The notes under the pieces: model-generated | What the model was told of the DNA's origin: nothing | What the model saw: the letters and a program-made list of their open reading frames with translations, nothing else | Databases searched by the model: none | Made by a program: the position numbers and the translations under genes | Assembly: GCA_964609155.1 (NCBI GenBank) | Contig: CAZSRF010000005.1 | Coordinates: 9,696 to 73,695, forward strand | Source of the DNA: JAGOUU01 sp964609155 | Lineage (GTDB): Bacteria; Pseudomonadota; Gammaproteobacteria; JAGOUU01 | Length of the DNA: 64,000 nt | Reading direction: 5' to 3' | Part shown: positions 8,052-15,788 of the stretch, piece by piece | How the letters are laid out: each line of letters opens with the position of its first letter | Numbering within the stretch: position 1 is the stretch's first letter

Positions 8052-8249
8052 ATGTCAAAAAATAGCTTAGAACGCAATGAAGATAGATTTGCAGAAGCAG
8101 TTAAAATTAAAAACGATTATATTGAAAGCTTAAAAGATCAGATTCAGATGCTACAAGAACAAATTAAAGCTCAGCAAAACCAATATGAAGCTACTCAAAA
8201 TAGACTCATGTCCATGATTGAGCAGTCTCAAAGATTATTGGAAATTTGA
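8052..8249 (+). CDS. Small coiled-coil protein
   Basis: This 65-residue, Glu/Gln/Lys-rich protein is predicted to be one long helix with heptad spacing (I..L..QIQMLQEQI..Q). AAGGGA lies 5 bases before the ATG, which supports translation. No family is recognised. It is followed by two hairpins and the repeat island and could be the last surviving gene of a larger locus. Confidence 0.6.
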   Translation: MSKNSLERNEDRFAEAVKIKNDYIESLKDQIQMLQEQIKAQQNQYEATQNRLMSMIEQSQRLLEI

Positions 8250-8263
8250 CATCCCAACAGAGG

Positions 8264-8299
8264 TTACCGCTCCTATCTTCCTGCATAGGGGGGCGGTAA
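8264..8299. repeat. GC-rich hairpin after the small coiled-coil gene
   Basis: TTACCGC...CTAT at 8264-8275 pairs with ATAG...GCGGTAA at 8285-8299, allowing a small bulge. It lies 15 bp after a stop codon, so it may terminate that transcript, although no T-run follows. Confidence 0.5.
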
Positions 8300-8314
8300 A
8301 GTTCACCCGTGATC

Positions 8315-8336
8315 TAAGATCCTGTTCAGGATCTTA
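8315..8336. repeat. Perfect 10-bp palindrome with 2-base loop
   Basis: TAAGATCCTG at 8315-8324 and CAGGATCTTA at 8327-8336 are exact complements. The same stretch is a diverged copy of the repeat at 8996-9024 (CCTGTTCA..ATCTTAA), so it probably marks an end of a mobile element. Confidence 0.6.
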
Positions 8337-8389
8337 ACTCAATTCATTTGGCAATCCACCGAACTTCGTCATTGCGAGAAAACTGCCGA

Positions 8390-8508
8390 TTATTTGGTAA
8401 TCTAATTAACGTTGTCATTGCGAGAAAACCGCCGACACTGATAGTGAGAGATGAGAAGCGCGATCGCGGTTTTCGAAGCAAACCAGAAGGGATATTGATA
8501 GGATCACA
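8390..8508 (+). repeat. Left arm of a 119-bp inverted repeat
   Basis: This arm matches the reverse complement of 8877-8995 with two mismatches. It contains GTCATTGCGAGAAAAC and the GC palindrome CGCGATCGCG. A shorter, diverged copy of its left part precedes it at 8366-8389. The arms bracket 368 bp that hold a transposase remnant and another palindromic element. Confidence 0.9.
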
Positions 8509-8624
8509 ATATAAATCAACTCTATCTAATATTATACGTAAATTCAAAATTATATTGGTTTACTTCAGAATCTCTTTAACAGTAACCCAGTAAATGTAGT
8601 GACAATCATTTGTAAAAGAAACCT

Positions 8625-8700
8625 GTCATACCGGCCAAAGAGCCGGTATCTTGCAAAAAAAGATCTCGGTTCTGCGCACTCCGTGCTTGACCGAGATGAC
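8625..8700. repeat. Dispersed palindromic element, copy 1
   Basis: The element begins GTCATACCGGC and ends CCGAGATGAC. It contains two stems: ATACCGGC/GCCGGTAT, and ATCTCGGT/ACCGAGAT around a 16-base loop. A related copy in the opposite orientation lies at 53890-53947. The layout resembles short palindromic repeats common in intracellular bacterial genomes. Confidence 0.7.
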
Positions 8701-8709
8701 AACTTACAA

Positions 8710-8865
8710 TCATTTTGCGTAAGTCCTGGCTATATTAATTTTTCTCTCGCAATTTTTCCACCAGCAGCGACATTTCTCAAGCCAACCAAAAGATCCTTCA
8801 ACAACCCATCTTTTAGGTATTACCGCAAATTTATGTGATTCATAAAATCCATTTCTCAGGTAAAA
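8710..8865 (-). pseudogene. IS5-type transposase remnant (C-terminal end)
   Basis: On the minus strand a 51-codon open stretch contains FAVIPKRWVVEGSFGWL near its middle. This matches the conserved C-terminal block VxPKRWVVERTFAWL of IS5/IS427-group DDE transposases, where the catalytic Glu sits in VVE. Everything upstream is missing, and the frame begins at a stop codon that abuts the right repeat arm. It is a decayed insertion sequence. Confidence 0.8.
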
Positions 8866-8876
8866 TTAAATTATTA

Positions 8877-8995
8877 TGTGATCCTATCAATATCCGTTCT
8901 GGTTTGCTTCGAAAACCGCGATCGCGCTTCTCATCTCTCACTATCAGTGTCGGCGGTTTTCTCGCAATGACAACGTTAATCAGATTACCAAATAA
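8877..8995 (-). repeat. Right arm of the 119-bp inverted repeat
   Basis: This is the reverse complement of 8390-8508 with two mismatches. The outer side continues into a 29-bp sequence that recurs exactly at 42841-42869. Near-identity of the arms suggests recent duplication or gene conversion, or a structure able to invert the DNA between them. Confidence 0.9.
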
Positions 8996-9024
8996 ATTGA
9001 TTTAAGATTTTGAACAGGCTCTAA
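8996..9024 (-). repeat. 29-bp dispersed repeat, copy A
   Basis: Read on the minus strand it begins TTAGAGCCTGTTCAAAATC. It is identical over 29 bp to 42841-42869 on the plus strand. It adjoins the right arm of the large inverted repeat and could be an insertion-sequence end; a diverged third copy lies near 8318-8346. Confidence 0.85.
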
Positions 9025-9102
9025 ATTGTAGCAGCTCCGACTCGGTGTGACAGTTATCCATTTTTTAATCGTGGGTTTACTGTCAGATCAAGTTAAGATT
9101 TA

Positions 9103-12100
9103 TCACAGTCTGGGACGGGCACGAGCAGGATCTTCTGCCGCTGGTGCAGCCGCTGGTGCACATTTAAGATGCTCATCAATCACAGCTTTAACCTGATCAG
9201 CTTGCGTAATTTTTTGTACTACTTGTTCTATACCATCAAAAACACCGAGCCCTTTCAAACTCTGTTCATTGGCTACTTTAGATTTCTTATAAACACCACC
9301 AGCTGTCACTGTATCTTTCACCTCTTGGTCTTCTATACCACCATCCCTAGCATGCAAACTAAGTAACAGTCTCTCTGCCTGATCCCTTTGCTCATGCTCA
9401 TTTTTTAAAGTTAAATATAATTCTATAATTCTTTTACCCACAGCAGCAGCATTATCATCGGCTGCTTCCATAGAAAATAATTTTTTTATTTTACTCTTTG
9501 CTTCAGCTAGAGCTGTTGCATCTGGCTTAGTGCCAGATAGCTGCATTGGCATTCCTGCTGCTTGCAACAATTCCCCATAAGCATAAAATAAAGCTATTAA
9601 ATCTTTATTAACTCCTGTTGCCGACATTATAGGAGCTTCACTACCGGGTTTACAGCTTGATAAATAAATATTTAAAAATAACTCTAAAACCAAGCCTTCT
9701 TTATTCTTTGCTGCATCACCTTCTATCTTACCAACAACTTTATCTCTTTCCCTTTTCATAAAAAACTTATCGTCATTGTAGGCTTTTAGTTCTCTCCAAA
9801 CTCCAAAAGCAGGAGAAGCTGCATCTCTATCTCTACCTGCACCTACGCCTGGTGCTGCATCTGGAGCATCCCCGTCTCTTTGCCCAGCAACTGGTTCATG
9901 ACCAGCAACAGCTGTTAACCCAGGAACCCCAGGAACTACGAGAGCATCACGCCTCGCAGCAGCGGCATCACCTCTCGCAGCTTCAGCAGCAGCTCTCGCA
10001 GCATCAGCAGCAGCGACTCGCCTCTCAGCAGCAGCTCTTTCTCTTTCAGCCTCACCTCTCGCAGCTTCAGCAGCAGCTCTCGCAGCCTCAACAGCAGCGA
10101 CACGAGCTTCAGCATCAGCAGCTTGTTTTTGAGCAGCAGCGGCAGCAGCCTCAGCAGCAGCTTGTTGAGCAGCAGCGGCAGCAGCCTCAGCATCAGCAGC
10201 TCGCTTCTCAGCAGCATCTCTCGCAGCATCTCTTTCTCTCGCAGCAGCATCAGCTCGTTCATTAGCAGCAGCGGCAGCAGCCTCAGCAGCAGCTCTCGCA
10301 GCATCAACTTCAGCTATCGCAGCAGCGGCAGCCTGAGCTTCAGCTATCGCAGCAGCGGCAGCAGCCTGAGCTTCAGCTATCGCAGCAGCGGCAGCAGCCT
10401 CAGCGTCAGCAGCTTGTTTTTGAGCAGCTTCGGCCTCACCTCTCGCAGCATCTCTTTCACCCCTAGCAGCAGCGACAGCAGCTTCGGCCTCACCTCTCGC
10501 AGCAGCATCAGCCTCAGCAGTTCGCTTCTCAGCAGCAGCAGCTCGTCTTTGGGCATCGGCACCCTCTTGTAATTGAGCTCGTAATCTTTCCATGGCGGCA
10601 TCAGCTTCAGCTCTCGCAACAGCGCGTTCCTCTCCTGAAAATAATTGCAGCACACCATCCAAGACACCCTCAGCTCTTCTTCGTGCAGCAGCAGCTCTCG
10701 CAACCTCAGCAGCTGCTTTAGCGGTAGCATCTCTTTCAGATATCGCAGCAACGGCAGCATCTCTTTCGGCTCTCGCAGCATCTCTTTCACCTAGCGCAGC
10801 ATCTCTTTCACCTAGCGCAGCATCTCTTTCACCTAGCGCAGCATCTCTTTCACCTAGCGCAGCAGCAACTAGCCCATCAACAGTAGCTCTCACAGCAGCG
10901 GCATCAGCTATCGCAGCAGCGATAGCTGACTCAGCAGCACTCAACTTTTTTCGAAACTCTTCTCTTTCTTGTTGTACAGTTAAAAGCTCACATGTAGCCT
11001 CTGAAAGTTTTTGTGAATACTCTGATAAAGCTTCACGTTTTTCTGCTTTAACAGCATCACGTTCACGAGTAATCTTTTCCTTTTCATTTGTTAGTCGCTC
11101 TATTACATCATACGCAACGGCCGATCTAGCCTCAGCCGCCTCTAGCTCTGCACGCATTTGTACTAAATCTGGGCCTATCATACGCACCCGACCATCTGCG
11201 GCTTCAAGTTCAATTCTCAAACGTTCTATTGTACTGTTTAATTCTTGTCTTTCTGTGTGCAGTACAGAAACTTGTTTTCTTGTGTCCAATAGCGCAACCC
11301 GCACTGCTCTAGCTGCTGCAACTGCATCACGCTGATCTTGTATAGTAGACTCTAACGCTACTACTTGAGCTTCTTTTAAGTAATAAGCAGCTTGCACAGA
11401 CTTGAAATGTTCTATACTAGCACGTATCTCTTCTATAGCTTTAGAAGCCGCGTCTTGAGCTTCGTGTTTTTCTTTTTCAGCTTGAACTAAAGCTTGTAAG
11501 GCCTTATCTCTTTCCTCCTGCATCCCTGCCTTCTCTAGTACAAGACTACTTATATAGCACTCTTCACCTTTATCCCTTTCCTCACGACGTTTCAGATCTG
11601 CTTCCAAACGCTCTATCCTTGCGGAAGCCTCATCAGCATCACGCTGAGCCGCTTCAGCTAGCGCTATAATTTCCTCAAAATCCTTAAAAAGTTCATCATA
11701 TTCCGCTCTAGTAACCCCTGGCTCAGTTGCATCAGGATCTGTGCCTCTCTCAACAGTTTCAGGAAGAGAAACTGCAGAAGGGGTAGCTGCTCGTGACGGG
11801 GTAGGAATGGGTATGACTTCTGGAGCAGCAGCCGCAGCCGCTGGCATATCAGGTACCACACTAATCATGCCTTGCTCAGCGGTTTGAAGAGCTTGTTGCT
11901 GGTCGCTCGTAAGCTTTCCAAGCCCAAGTAACTCTGACCTAAGCTTCGCTATTATCTCACGAAATCTACGCCCCATTGCCTTATGAGCTGAATGTGCCTG
12001 AACAGCCGTCGGGGTCGTATCGCCTTGTTTAGCCCTAAGTTGACTTTCTAACGACTTAATTCTAGCTGTTAATTGTTTAATTTTTGCATCTTTATCTGTA

Positions 12101-12108
12101 GTAGGCAT
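9103..12108 (-). CDS. Giant alanine-rich coiled-coil protein, candidate effector
   Basis: The 1001-residue protein has no signal peptide or membrane helix. Residues 1-80 form a short coiled coil, and 80-130 is a Pro/Ala/Thr linker. Residues about 130-730 are an almost unbroken coiled coil that grows increasingly Ala/Arg/Glu/Asp-rich, including four exact GERDAAL heptads near 412-440. A globular, non-repetitive C-terminal domain (about 770-975) follows, then a Pro/Ala/Arg tail ending RARPRL. I recognise no family for the C-terminal domain. The Ala-codon-rich part is much higher in GC than its neighbours. It resembles long coiled-coil effectors of intracellular bacteria; a structural role is an alternative. 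Confidence 0.8.
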   Translation of the reverse strand: MPTTDKDAKIKQLTARIKSLESQLRAKQGDTTPTAVQAHSAHKAMGRRFREIIAKLRSELLGLGKLTSDQQQALQTAEQGMISVVPDMPAAAAAAPEVIPIPTPSRAATPSAVSLPETVERGTDPDATEPGVTRAEYDELFKDFEEIIALAEAAQRDADEASARIERLEADLKRREERDKGEECYISSLVLEKAGMQEERDKALQALVQAEKEKHEAQDAASKAIEEIRASIEHFKSVQAAYYLKEAQVVALESTIQDQRDAVAAARAVRVALLDTRKQVSVLHTERQELNSTIERLRIELEAADGRVRMIGPDLVQMRAELEAAEARSAVAYDVIERLTNEKEKITRERDAVKAEKREALSEYSQKLSEATCELLTVQQEREEFRKKLSAAESAIAAAIADAAAVRATVDGLVAAALGERDAALGERDAALGERDAALGERDAARAERDAAVAAISERDATAKAAAEVARAAAARRRAEGVLDGVLQLFSGEERAVARAEADAAMERLRAQLQEGADAQRRAAAAEKRTAEADAAARGEAEAAVAAARGERDAARGEAEAAQKQAADAEAAAAAAIAEAQAAAAAAIAEAQAAAAAIAEVDAARAAAEAAAAAANERADAAARERDAARDAAEKRAADAEAAAAAAQQAAAEAAAAAAQKQAADAEARVAAVEAARAAAEAARGEAERERAAAERRVAAADAARAAAEAARGDAAAARRDALVVPGVPGLTAVAGHEPVAGQRDGDAPDAAPGVGAGRDRDAASPAFGVWRELKAYNDDKFFMKRERDKVVGKIEGDAAKNKEGLVLELFLNIYLSSCKPGSEAPIMSATGVNKDLIALFYAYGELLQAAGMPMQLSGTKPDATALAEAKSKIKKLFSMEAADDNAAAVGKRIIELYLTLKNEHEQRDQAERLLLSLHARDGGIEDQEVKDTVTAGGVYKKSKVANEQSLKGLGVFDGIEQVVQKITQADQVKAVIDEHLKCAPAAAPAAEDPARARPRL
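10787..10870 (-). repeat. Four 21-bp tandem repeats encoding a heptad
   Basis: The 21-bp unit starts at 10787, 10808, 10829 and 10850 and is essentially identical in each copy. It encodes the seven-residue unit GERDAAL, one coiled-coil heptad, so changes in copy number lengthen the rod without breaking the frame. Confidence 0.9.
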
Positions 12109-12447
12109 AGTAACTCGTTGATAGTTTTTTAAAATTAAATCTGATCTTCTTGTATTATAAATACTTATTTAACTAAGTACATTAGATATACTAGGTATAA
12201 CTCAAAATTTATAGAAATTATAGTATTCTTAACTTAACCGAACATTAACTTGGTAACTAATTGAATTAAAATAACCGCTATCCAGGCGAGCATAAATACG
12301 GATATTATTGGAATGACGAATTAATGGAGTGCGCAATACTCGCCTGAGAACATAGCTCAAACGTAATAAGCAATTATAACGAATTAGGCTCTATATACTC
12401 TATAAAAGAGCCTAACCTATTGAAATAAAAAATTAGCCCTTAAGCCC
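12109..12447. other. Intergenic region with two hairpins
   Basis: No gene is seen. CAGGCGAG at 12283-12290 pairs with CTCGCCTG at 12339-12346, framing a palindromic-repeat-like stretch. TTAGGCTCT at 12384-12392 pairs exactly with AGAGCCTAA at 12407-12415, just downstream of ndk on the minus strand. The second hairpin may be the ndk terminator, though its T-run is poor. A TATAAT-like box (complement of 12154-12159) could serve the coiled-coil gene. Confidence 0.5.
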
Positions 12448-12882
12448 TTAGCCACGAGTTCTATTCAAGAGCTCTTCTGATCCAAAGAAAAATGCAACTT
12501 CTTCCTTGGCTGTATCTAACGCATCTGAACCATGCACAGCATTTTCACCCACGCTATCAGCAAACTCTGCACGGACTGTACCAGGTGCAGCATTAGCAGG
12601 GTTGGTCGCGCCCATCACTTCTCTATGCAAAGCAACAGCGTTGTCACCTTCTAAACAAGACACCATAACAGGGCCTGAAGACATAAACGCTACCAATTCA
12701 TCGTAAAATGGACGACCTTTATGGATTGCATAGAATTCGCCAGCGCGATCTTTGCTTAAATGAACCATTTTAGCACCAATAATTTTTAACCCAGCAGCCT
12801 CAAATTTGCTGTAAATTTTACCTATTACATTTTTACCAACCGCATCGGGTTTAATAATTGATAATGTTCTTTCTTTAGCCAT
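12448..12882 (-). CDS. ndk: Nucleoside diphosphate kinase
   Basis: The 144-residue protein is full length. It shows the ATP-binding Lys11 in IIKPDAV and the catalytic His117 in NAVHGSD. The enzyme moves gamma-phosphate between nucleoside triphosphates and diphosphates through a phospho-His intermediate. It is the last of six same-strand genes (brnQ-trmJ-iscS-iscU-like-iscA-ndk) with gaps of 6-55 bp and is followed by a hairpin. Confidence 0.98.
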   Translation of the reverse strand: MAKERTLSIIKPDAVGKNVIGKIYSKFEAAGLKIIGAKMVHLSKDRAGEFYAIHKGRPFYDELVAFMSSGPVMVSCLEGDNAVALHREVMGATNPANAAPGTVRAEFADSVGENAVHGSDALDTAKEEVAFFFGSEELLNRTRG

Positions 12883-12936
12883 TTTGTACTCCTATTTTAT
12901 TTGTTTTTTATCTTTAGAATTCAATAACTTTTGCGA

Positions 12937-13320
12937 TTATTTAACAGTGAAACTCTCACCACAACCACATTCTGCTGTCACATTAGGGTTATGAAAAACC
13001 ATGACACTACCTATACCTTTATTTACATAATCAATTTCAGTACCAGATACATAGGAATAACTATTGGAATCAACGTAAATACTCACATCTTGAGAAATAA
13101 AAACACGATCTTTAGTTTCTGGGATACTTTTCACAAAATCTAATACGTATGCATAGCCCGAACACCCTGTTTTTTTTACACTTAATCGTAGCCCTACTAT
13201 ATTATTTCCCTCGGACTGAGACTTATAAATCTCAGATTTGATATGCTTTGCAGCAGTATCTGTTAAAGTGATTGGTTTATTTGGCATCCCCATACTATTG
13301 CTTGTATTTTCTGTAGTCAT
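12937..13320 (-). CDS. iscA: A-type Fe-S carrier protein (IscA/SufA/ErpA family)
   Basis: The 127-residue protein has the A-type signature: Cys53 in KKTGCSGYAY and the C-terminal pair Cys118-Gly-Cys120 in ECGCGESF. These three thiols carry iron or Fe-S clusters to apo-proteins. The family is certain. Whether it is IscA, SufA or ErpA is inferred from its place after iscS and the IscU-like gene. The first about 15 residues are extra compared with E. coli IscA, so the ATG at Met12 is a possible alternative start. Confidence 0.9.
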   Translation of the reverse strand: MTTENTSNSMGMPNKPITLTDTAAKHIKSEIYKSQSEGNNIVGLRLSVKKTGCSGYAYVLDFVKSIPETKDRVFISQDVSIYVDSNSYSYVSGTEIDYVNKGIGSVMVFHNPNVTAECGCGESFTVK

Positions 13321-13371
13321 AGCTATTTAAGTATTGTTACGTATTGTTAATTATCTCTGTATCTATTGACA

Positions 13372-13767
13372 TTAATGTTGACAACTAGCATATTGATTAA
13401 CTACATCTGCTATCACAGCCTTAATTAATTTTAGATTAGATGAAAAAGTCTGAGGTAACATAAGAGCATTAATTATGGTCTCAAAACTATAGTTATTAGC
13501 CTGCTTTGTGCGCATACCCACTAACTGCTCTGATAACATACCCAATGTTGCGATAGTGTAGCTATCCCCATATACTAAATATTTAACCACCTCAATTATA
13601 CCACTCTTTATTTTAATATATAATTTTATTTTAATCCCAGCTGTCAAACTACCTATTTCTGACATAAAAATAGACTTACGATCAACATTAAGCACTCCAG
13701 AGTTTGGTAACGAATGCAAATAATGCATTACTCTTTCAGGATAAAAATTTTCATGAACTTGTTTCAT
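13372..13767 (-). CDS. IscU-like protein lacking all three cluster cysteines
   Basis: The 131-residue protein aligns along its length with IscU/NifU-N scaffolds. YPERVMHYLHS matches the N-terminal helix, SGIIEVVKYLVYG the central strands and LIKAVIADV the C-terminal helix. At the three ligand sites, however, IscU's PACGD is LTAGI (Ala43), YGCGSA is YGDSYT (Asp68), and HCS is FSS (Ser109/110). The IscU Asp39 is also gone. The only cysteine is Cys129 at the extreme C-terminus. The frame is intact and lies between iscS and iscA exactly where iscU belongs. It cannot hold a cluster in the usual way and may be a structural partner of IscS or a decaying gene. Confidence 0.85.
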   Translation of the reverse strand: MKQVHENFYPERVMHYLHSLPNSGVLNVDRKSIFMSEIGSLTAGIKIKLYIKIKSGIIEVVKYLVYGDSYTIATLGMLSEQLVGMRTKQANNYSFETIINALMLPQTFSSNLKLIKAVIADVVNQYASCQH

Positions 13768-13822
13768 GTCAGCTATTATATAGACATATACTTTAGAGTC
13801 AATTCAATTTAAAAGTTTAAAT

Positions 13823-14998
13823 CTAGCCTAGGGCTATTGGCGATATCTTTCGCAATTTGTTAATAACAGTTATCAATTGTTCCAACAATGAGTCAATATC
13901 ACTTGCTGTCGTATACTTGCCTAGGCTTATCCGCAAAGCGCTTTGAGCAAGCCAATCAGGCACCCCCATTGCTTTAAGCACATAAGAAGTAGCAGAAACA
14001 GCACTATTACAGGCCGATCCAGAAGAGACAGCAAGATTAGTTAAAGAAGATATCAACGCATCACCATGAACTCCTTCTATGCATATATTAATATGCCCCG
14101 ACTTTCTACATTTTATATCGCCATTAAGAATGATTCCGTTTAACTTAAACAAATTAGAGAATATTTTATCTTCTAATTTTTTTAACCTGCTATTTTCTTG
14201 TTCTAAATTAGCTAAACACTCTTCAAGGGCGGCTGCAAGACCAACTATTTGATGTGTAGCAAGTGTGCCTGATCGTAAACCATATTCATGTCCGCCACCA
14301 TGTATTTGGGCATTTAAATTTACTTTTGGATTGCGGTTAACGTATAGTGCCCCCACACCTTTTGGGCCGTATAATTTATGCCCCGATATTGATAGTAAAT
14401 CAACGTTTAACCTACTTAAATCTAGTGGTAACTTGCCTGCACTTTGTGCTGCATCAACATGAAAGATAATCTCATGTTGCCTGGTTATTTCTCCTATTTT
14501 TGAAATATCTTGTATTACACCTGTTTCATTATTAACATGCATGATAGAAATTAATATAGTATCTTTTCTTATCATTGACTCTAATTTATTAAGATCTATC
14601 AGCCCATTTGACTCAGGGGATATGTAACTTACATCATAACCATGGGTTTCTAAGTAATAACAAGTATCCAAAACTGCTTTATGCTCTGTCGTACAAGTTA
14701 TTATATGTTTGCCTTTATTTTTATAAAATTGAGCAGTCCCTAGCAAAGCCAAGTTGTTAGATTCTGTTGCACCTGAAGTAAAAACTAATTCTTTGGGTGT
14801 GATATTTAACAATTGAGCCATTAACTCACGCGACGTTGTGACAGCGCTTTTAGCTTCCCAACCATAACAGTGAGTACTGGAAGCTGGATTGCCAAACACA
14901 GCTTTAATACCACCTGCCATGTAAGGCTTCATTTTCTCAAATACTAATTCACTAATAGGAGTTGTGGCTGCATAATCTAAATAAATTGGCTTATCCAT
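13823..14998 (-). CDS. iscS: Cysteine desulfurase IscS
   Basis: The 391-residue PLP enzyme has the Schiff-base Lys208 in SGHKLYGPKG, His106 in TTEHKA and the catalytic Cys330 in SSGSACNSA on the long loop typical of group I IscS/NifS. It removes sulfur from cysteine for Fe-S clusters and tRNA thiolation. The start is 6 bp after trmJ and its partners iscU-like and iscA follow. The hscB-hscA-fdx part of a classical isc operon and the regulator iscR are not present here. Confidence 0.96.
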   Translation of the reverse strand: MDKPIYLDYAATTPISELVFEKMKPYMAGGIKAVFGNPASSTHCYGWEAKSAVTTSRELMAQLLNITPKELVFTSGATESNNLALLGTAQFYKNKGKHIITCTTEHKAVLDTCYYLETHGYDVSYISPESNGLIDLNKLESMIRKDTILISIMHVNNETGVIQDISKIGEITRQHEIIFHVDAAQSAGKLPLDLSRLNVDLLSISGHKLYGPKGVGALYVNRNPKVNLNAQIHGGGHEYGLRSGTLATHQIVGLAAALEECLANLEQENSRLKKLEDKIFSNLFKLNGIILNGDIKCRKSGHINICIEGVHGDALISSLTNLAVSSGSACNSAVSATSYVLKAMGVPDWLAQSALRISLGKYTTASDIDSLLEQLITVINKLRKISPIALG

Positions 14999-15004
14999 AG
15001 CTTC

Positions 15005-15775
15005 TTATTCTTCCATATTTTTTAACTTATTCTCACTAGCTTTCTCACTAGCCGTTAAAATACCTCTTAATATATTTAATTCTTGTTGGCAAGGACTTGC
15101 GCGATTGTACAATCTTCTTAATCTACGCATTAACAATTTTGGTTGGCTTGGGTTCAAAAACCTAATTTTTAATAAAACTTTTTCTAAATGCTCATAAAAT
15201 AATTCCATTTGATTAGCAGTTGCTAACTCTAGCTCATCCCTTTTGTCCTGTCTTTCTATTGTCTCATCCATACTTGCAAGCTTAAGTTCATAACATATTA
15301 ATTGCACAGCACTCGCTAAATTTAAAGAGCTATACTCAGGATTAGCTGGAATCATAATTTGTGCATGACATACTGCAATCTCCTGATTAGTCAGCCCCAT
15401 TCGCTCTTGACCAAAAATAATAGCTACTTTCAAACCCTTACTGGTATACTCATCAACTGCAGTTTTAGCTGCAGCTCTTGGGTAATAAATCGGTGTTGAA
15501 AGCGTTCGCATCCGTACACTCGTACCTAAAAGATAGTGACAATCAATAAGCGCTTCTTTTAAACTAGAAACAATTTTTGTATTATCTAAAATGTCTGTAG
15601 CACCACTTGAGCGAGCACGAGCATGATCATCTATAATATTACTATCAGCAGACACCAAGTAAAGATCGCTAATACCCATCGTCTTCATTGCTCGCGCGGT
15701 TGCACCAACATTCCCAGGATGAGTAGTATTGACTAAAATAATTCGAAAATTTTCTAAGTTTTTATTTATAACCAT
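15005..15775 (-). CDS. trmJ: tRNA (cytidine/uridine-2'-O)-methyltransferase TrmJ
   Basis: The 256-residue protein belongs to the SPOUT superfamily. It has HPGNVGATARAMKTMG at 18-33, the SAM-knot motif IFGQERMGLTNQE at about 139-151 and SSLNLASAVQ near 168. TrmJ methylates position 32 of several tRNAs. In gammaproteobacteria trmJ commonly precedes the isc genes, as here, where it ends 6 bp before iscS. The C-terminal 80 residues form the TrmJ-specific helical extension. Confidence 0.93.
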   Translation of the reverse strand: MVINKNLENFRIILVNTTHPGNVGATARAMKTMGISDLYLVSADSNIIDDHARARSSGATDILDNTKIVSSLKEALIDCHYLLGTSVRMRTLSTPIYYPRAAAKTAVDEYTSKGLKVAIIFGQERMGLTNQEIAVCHAQIMIPANPEYSSLNLASAVQLICYELKLASMDETIERQDKRDELELATANQMELFYEHLEKVLLKIRFLNPSQPKLLMRRLRRLYNRASPCQQELNILRGILTASEKASENKLKNMEE

Positions 15776-15788
15776 CGTACTCTGCTAT

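Noticed and set aside
8348..8838. Short reading frames in the repeat island
   Set aside because: They cover the inverted-repeat arm, the palindromic element and the antisense of the transposase remnant, so they are not genes.
9852..11335. Several plus-strand and alternative-frame reading frames rich in Gln, Ser or Leu
   Set aside because: They arise from the GC-rich alanine codon runs of the coiled-coil gene read in other frames; their composition is one-sided and no start signals support them.
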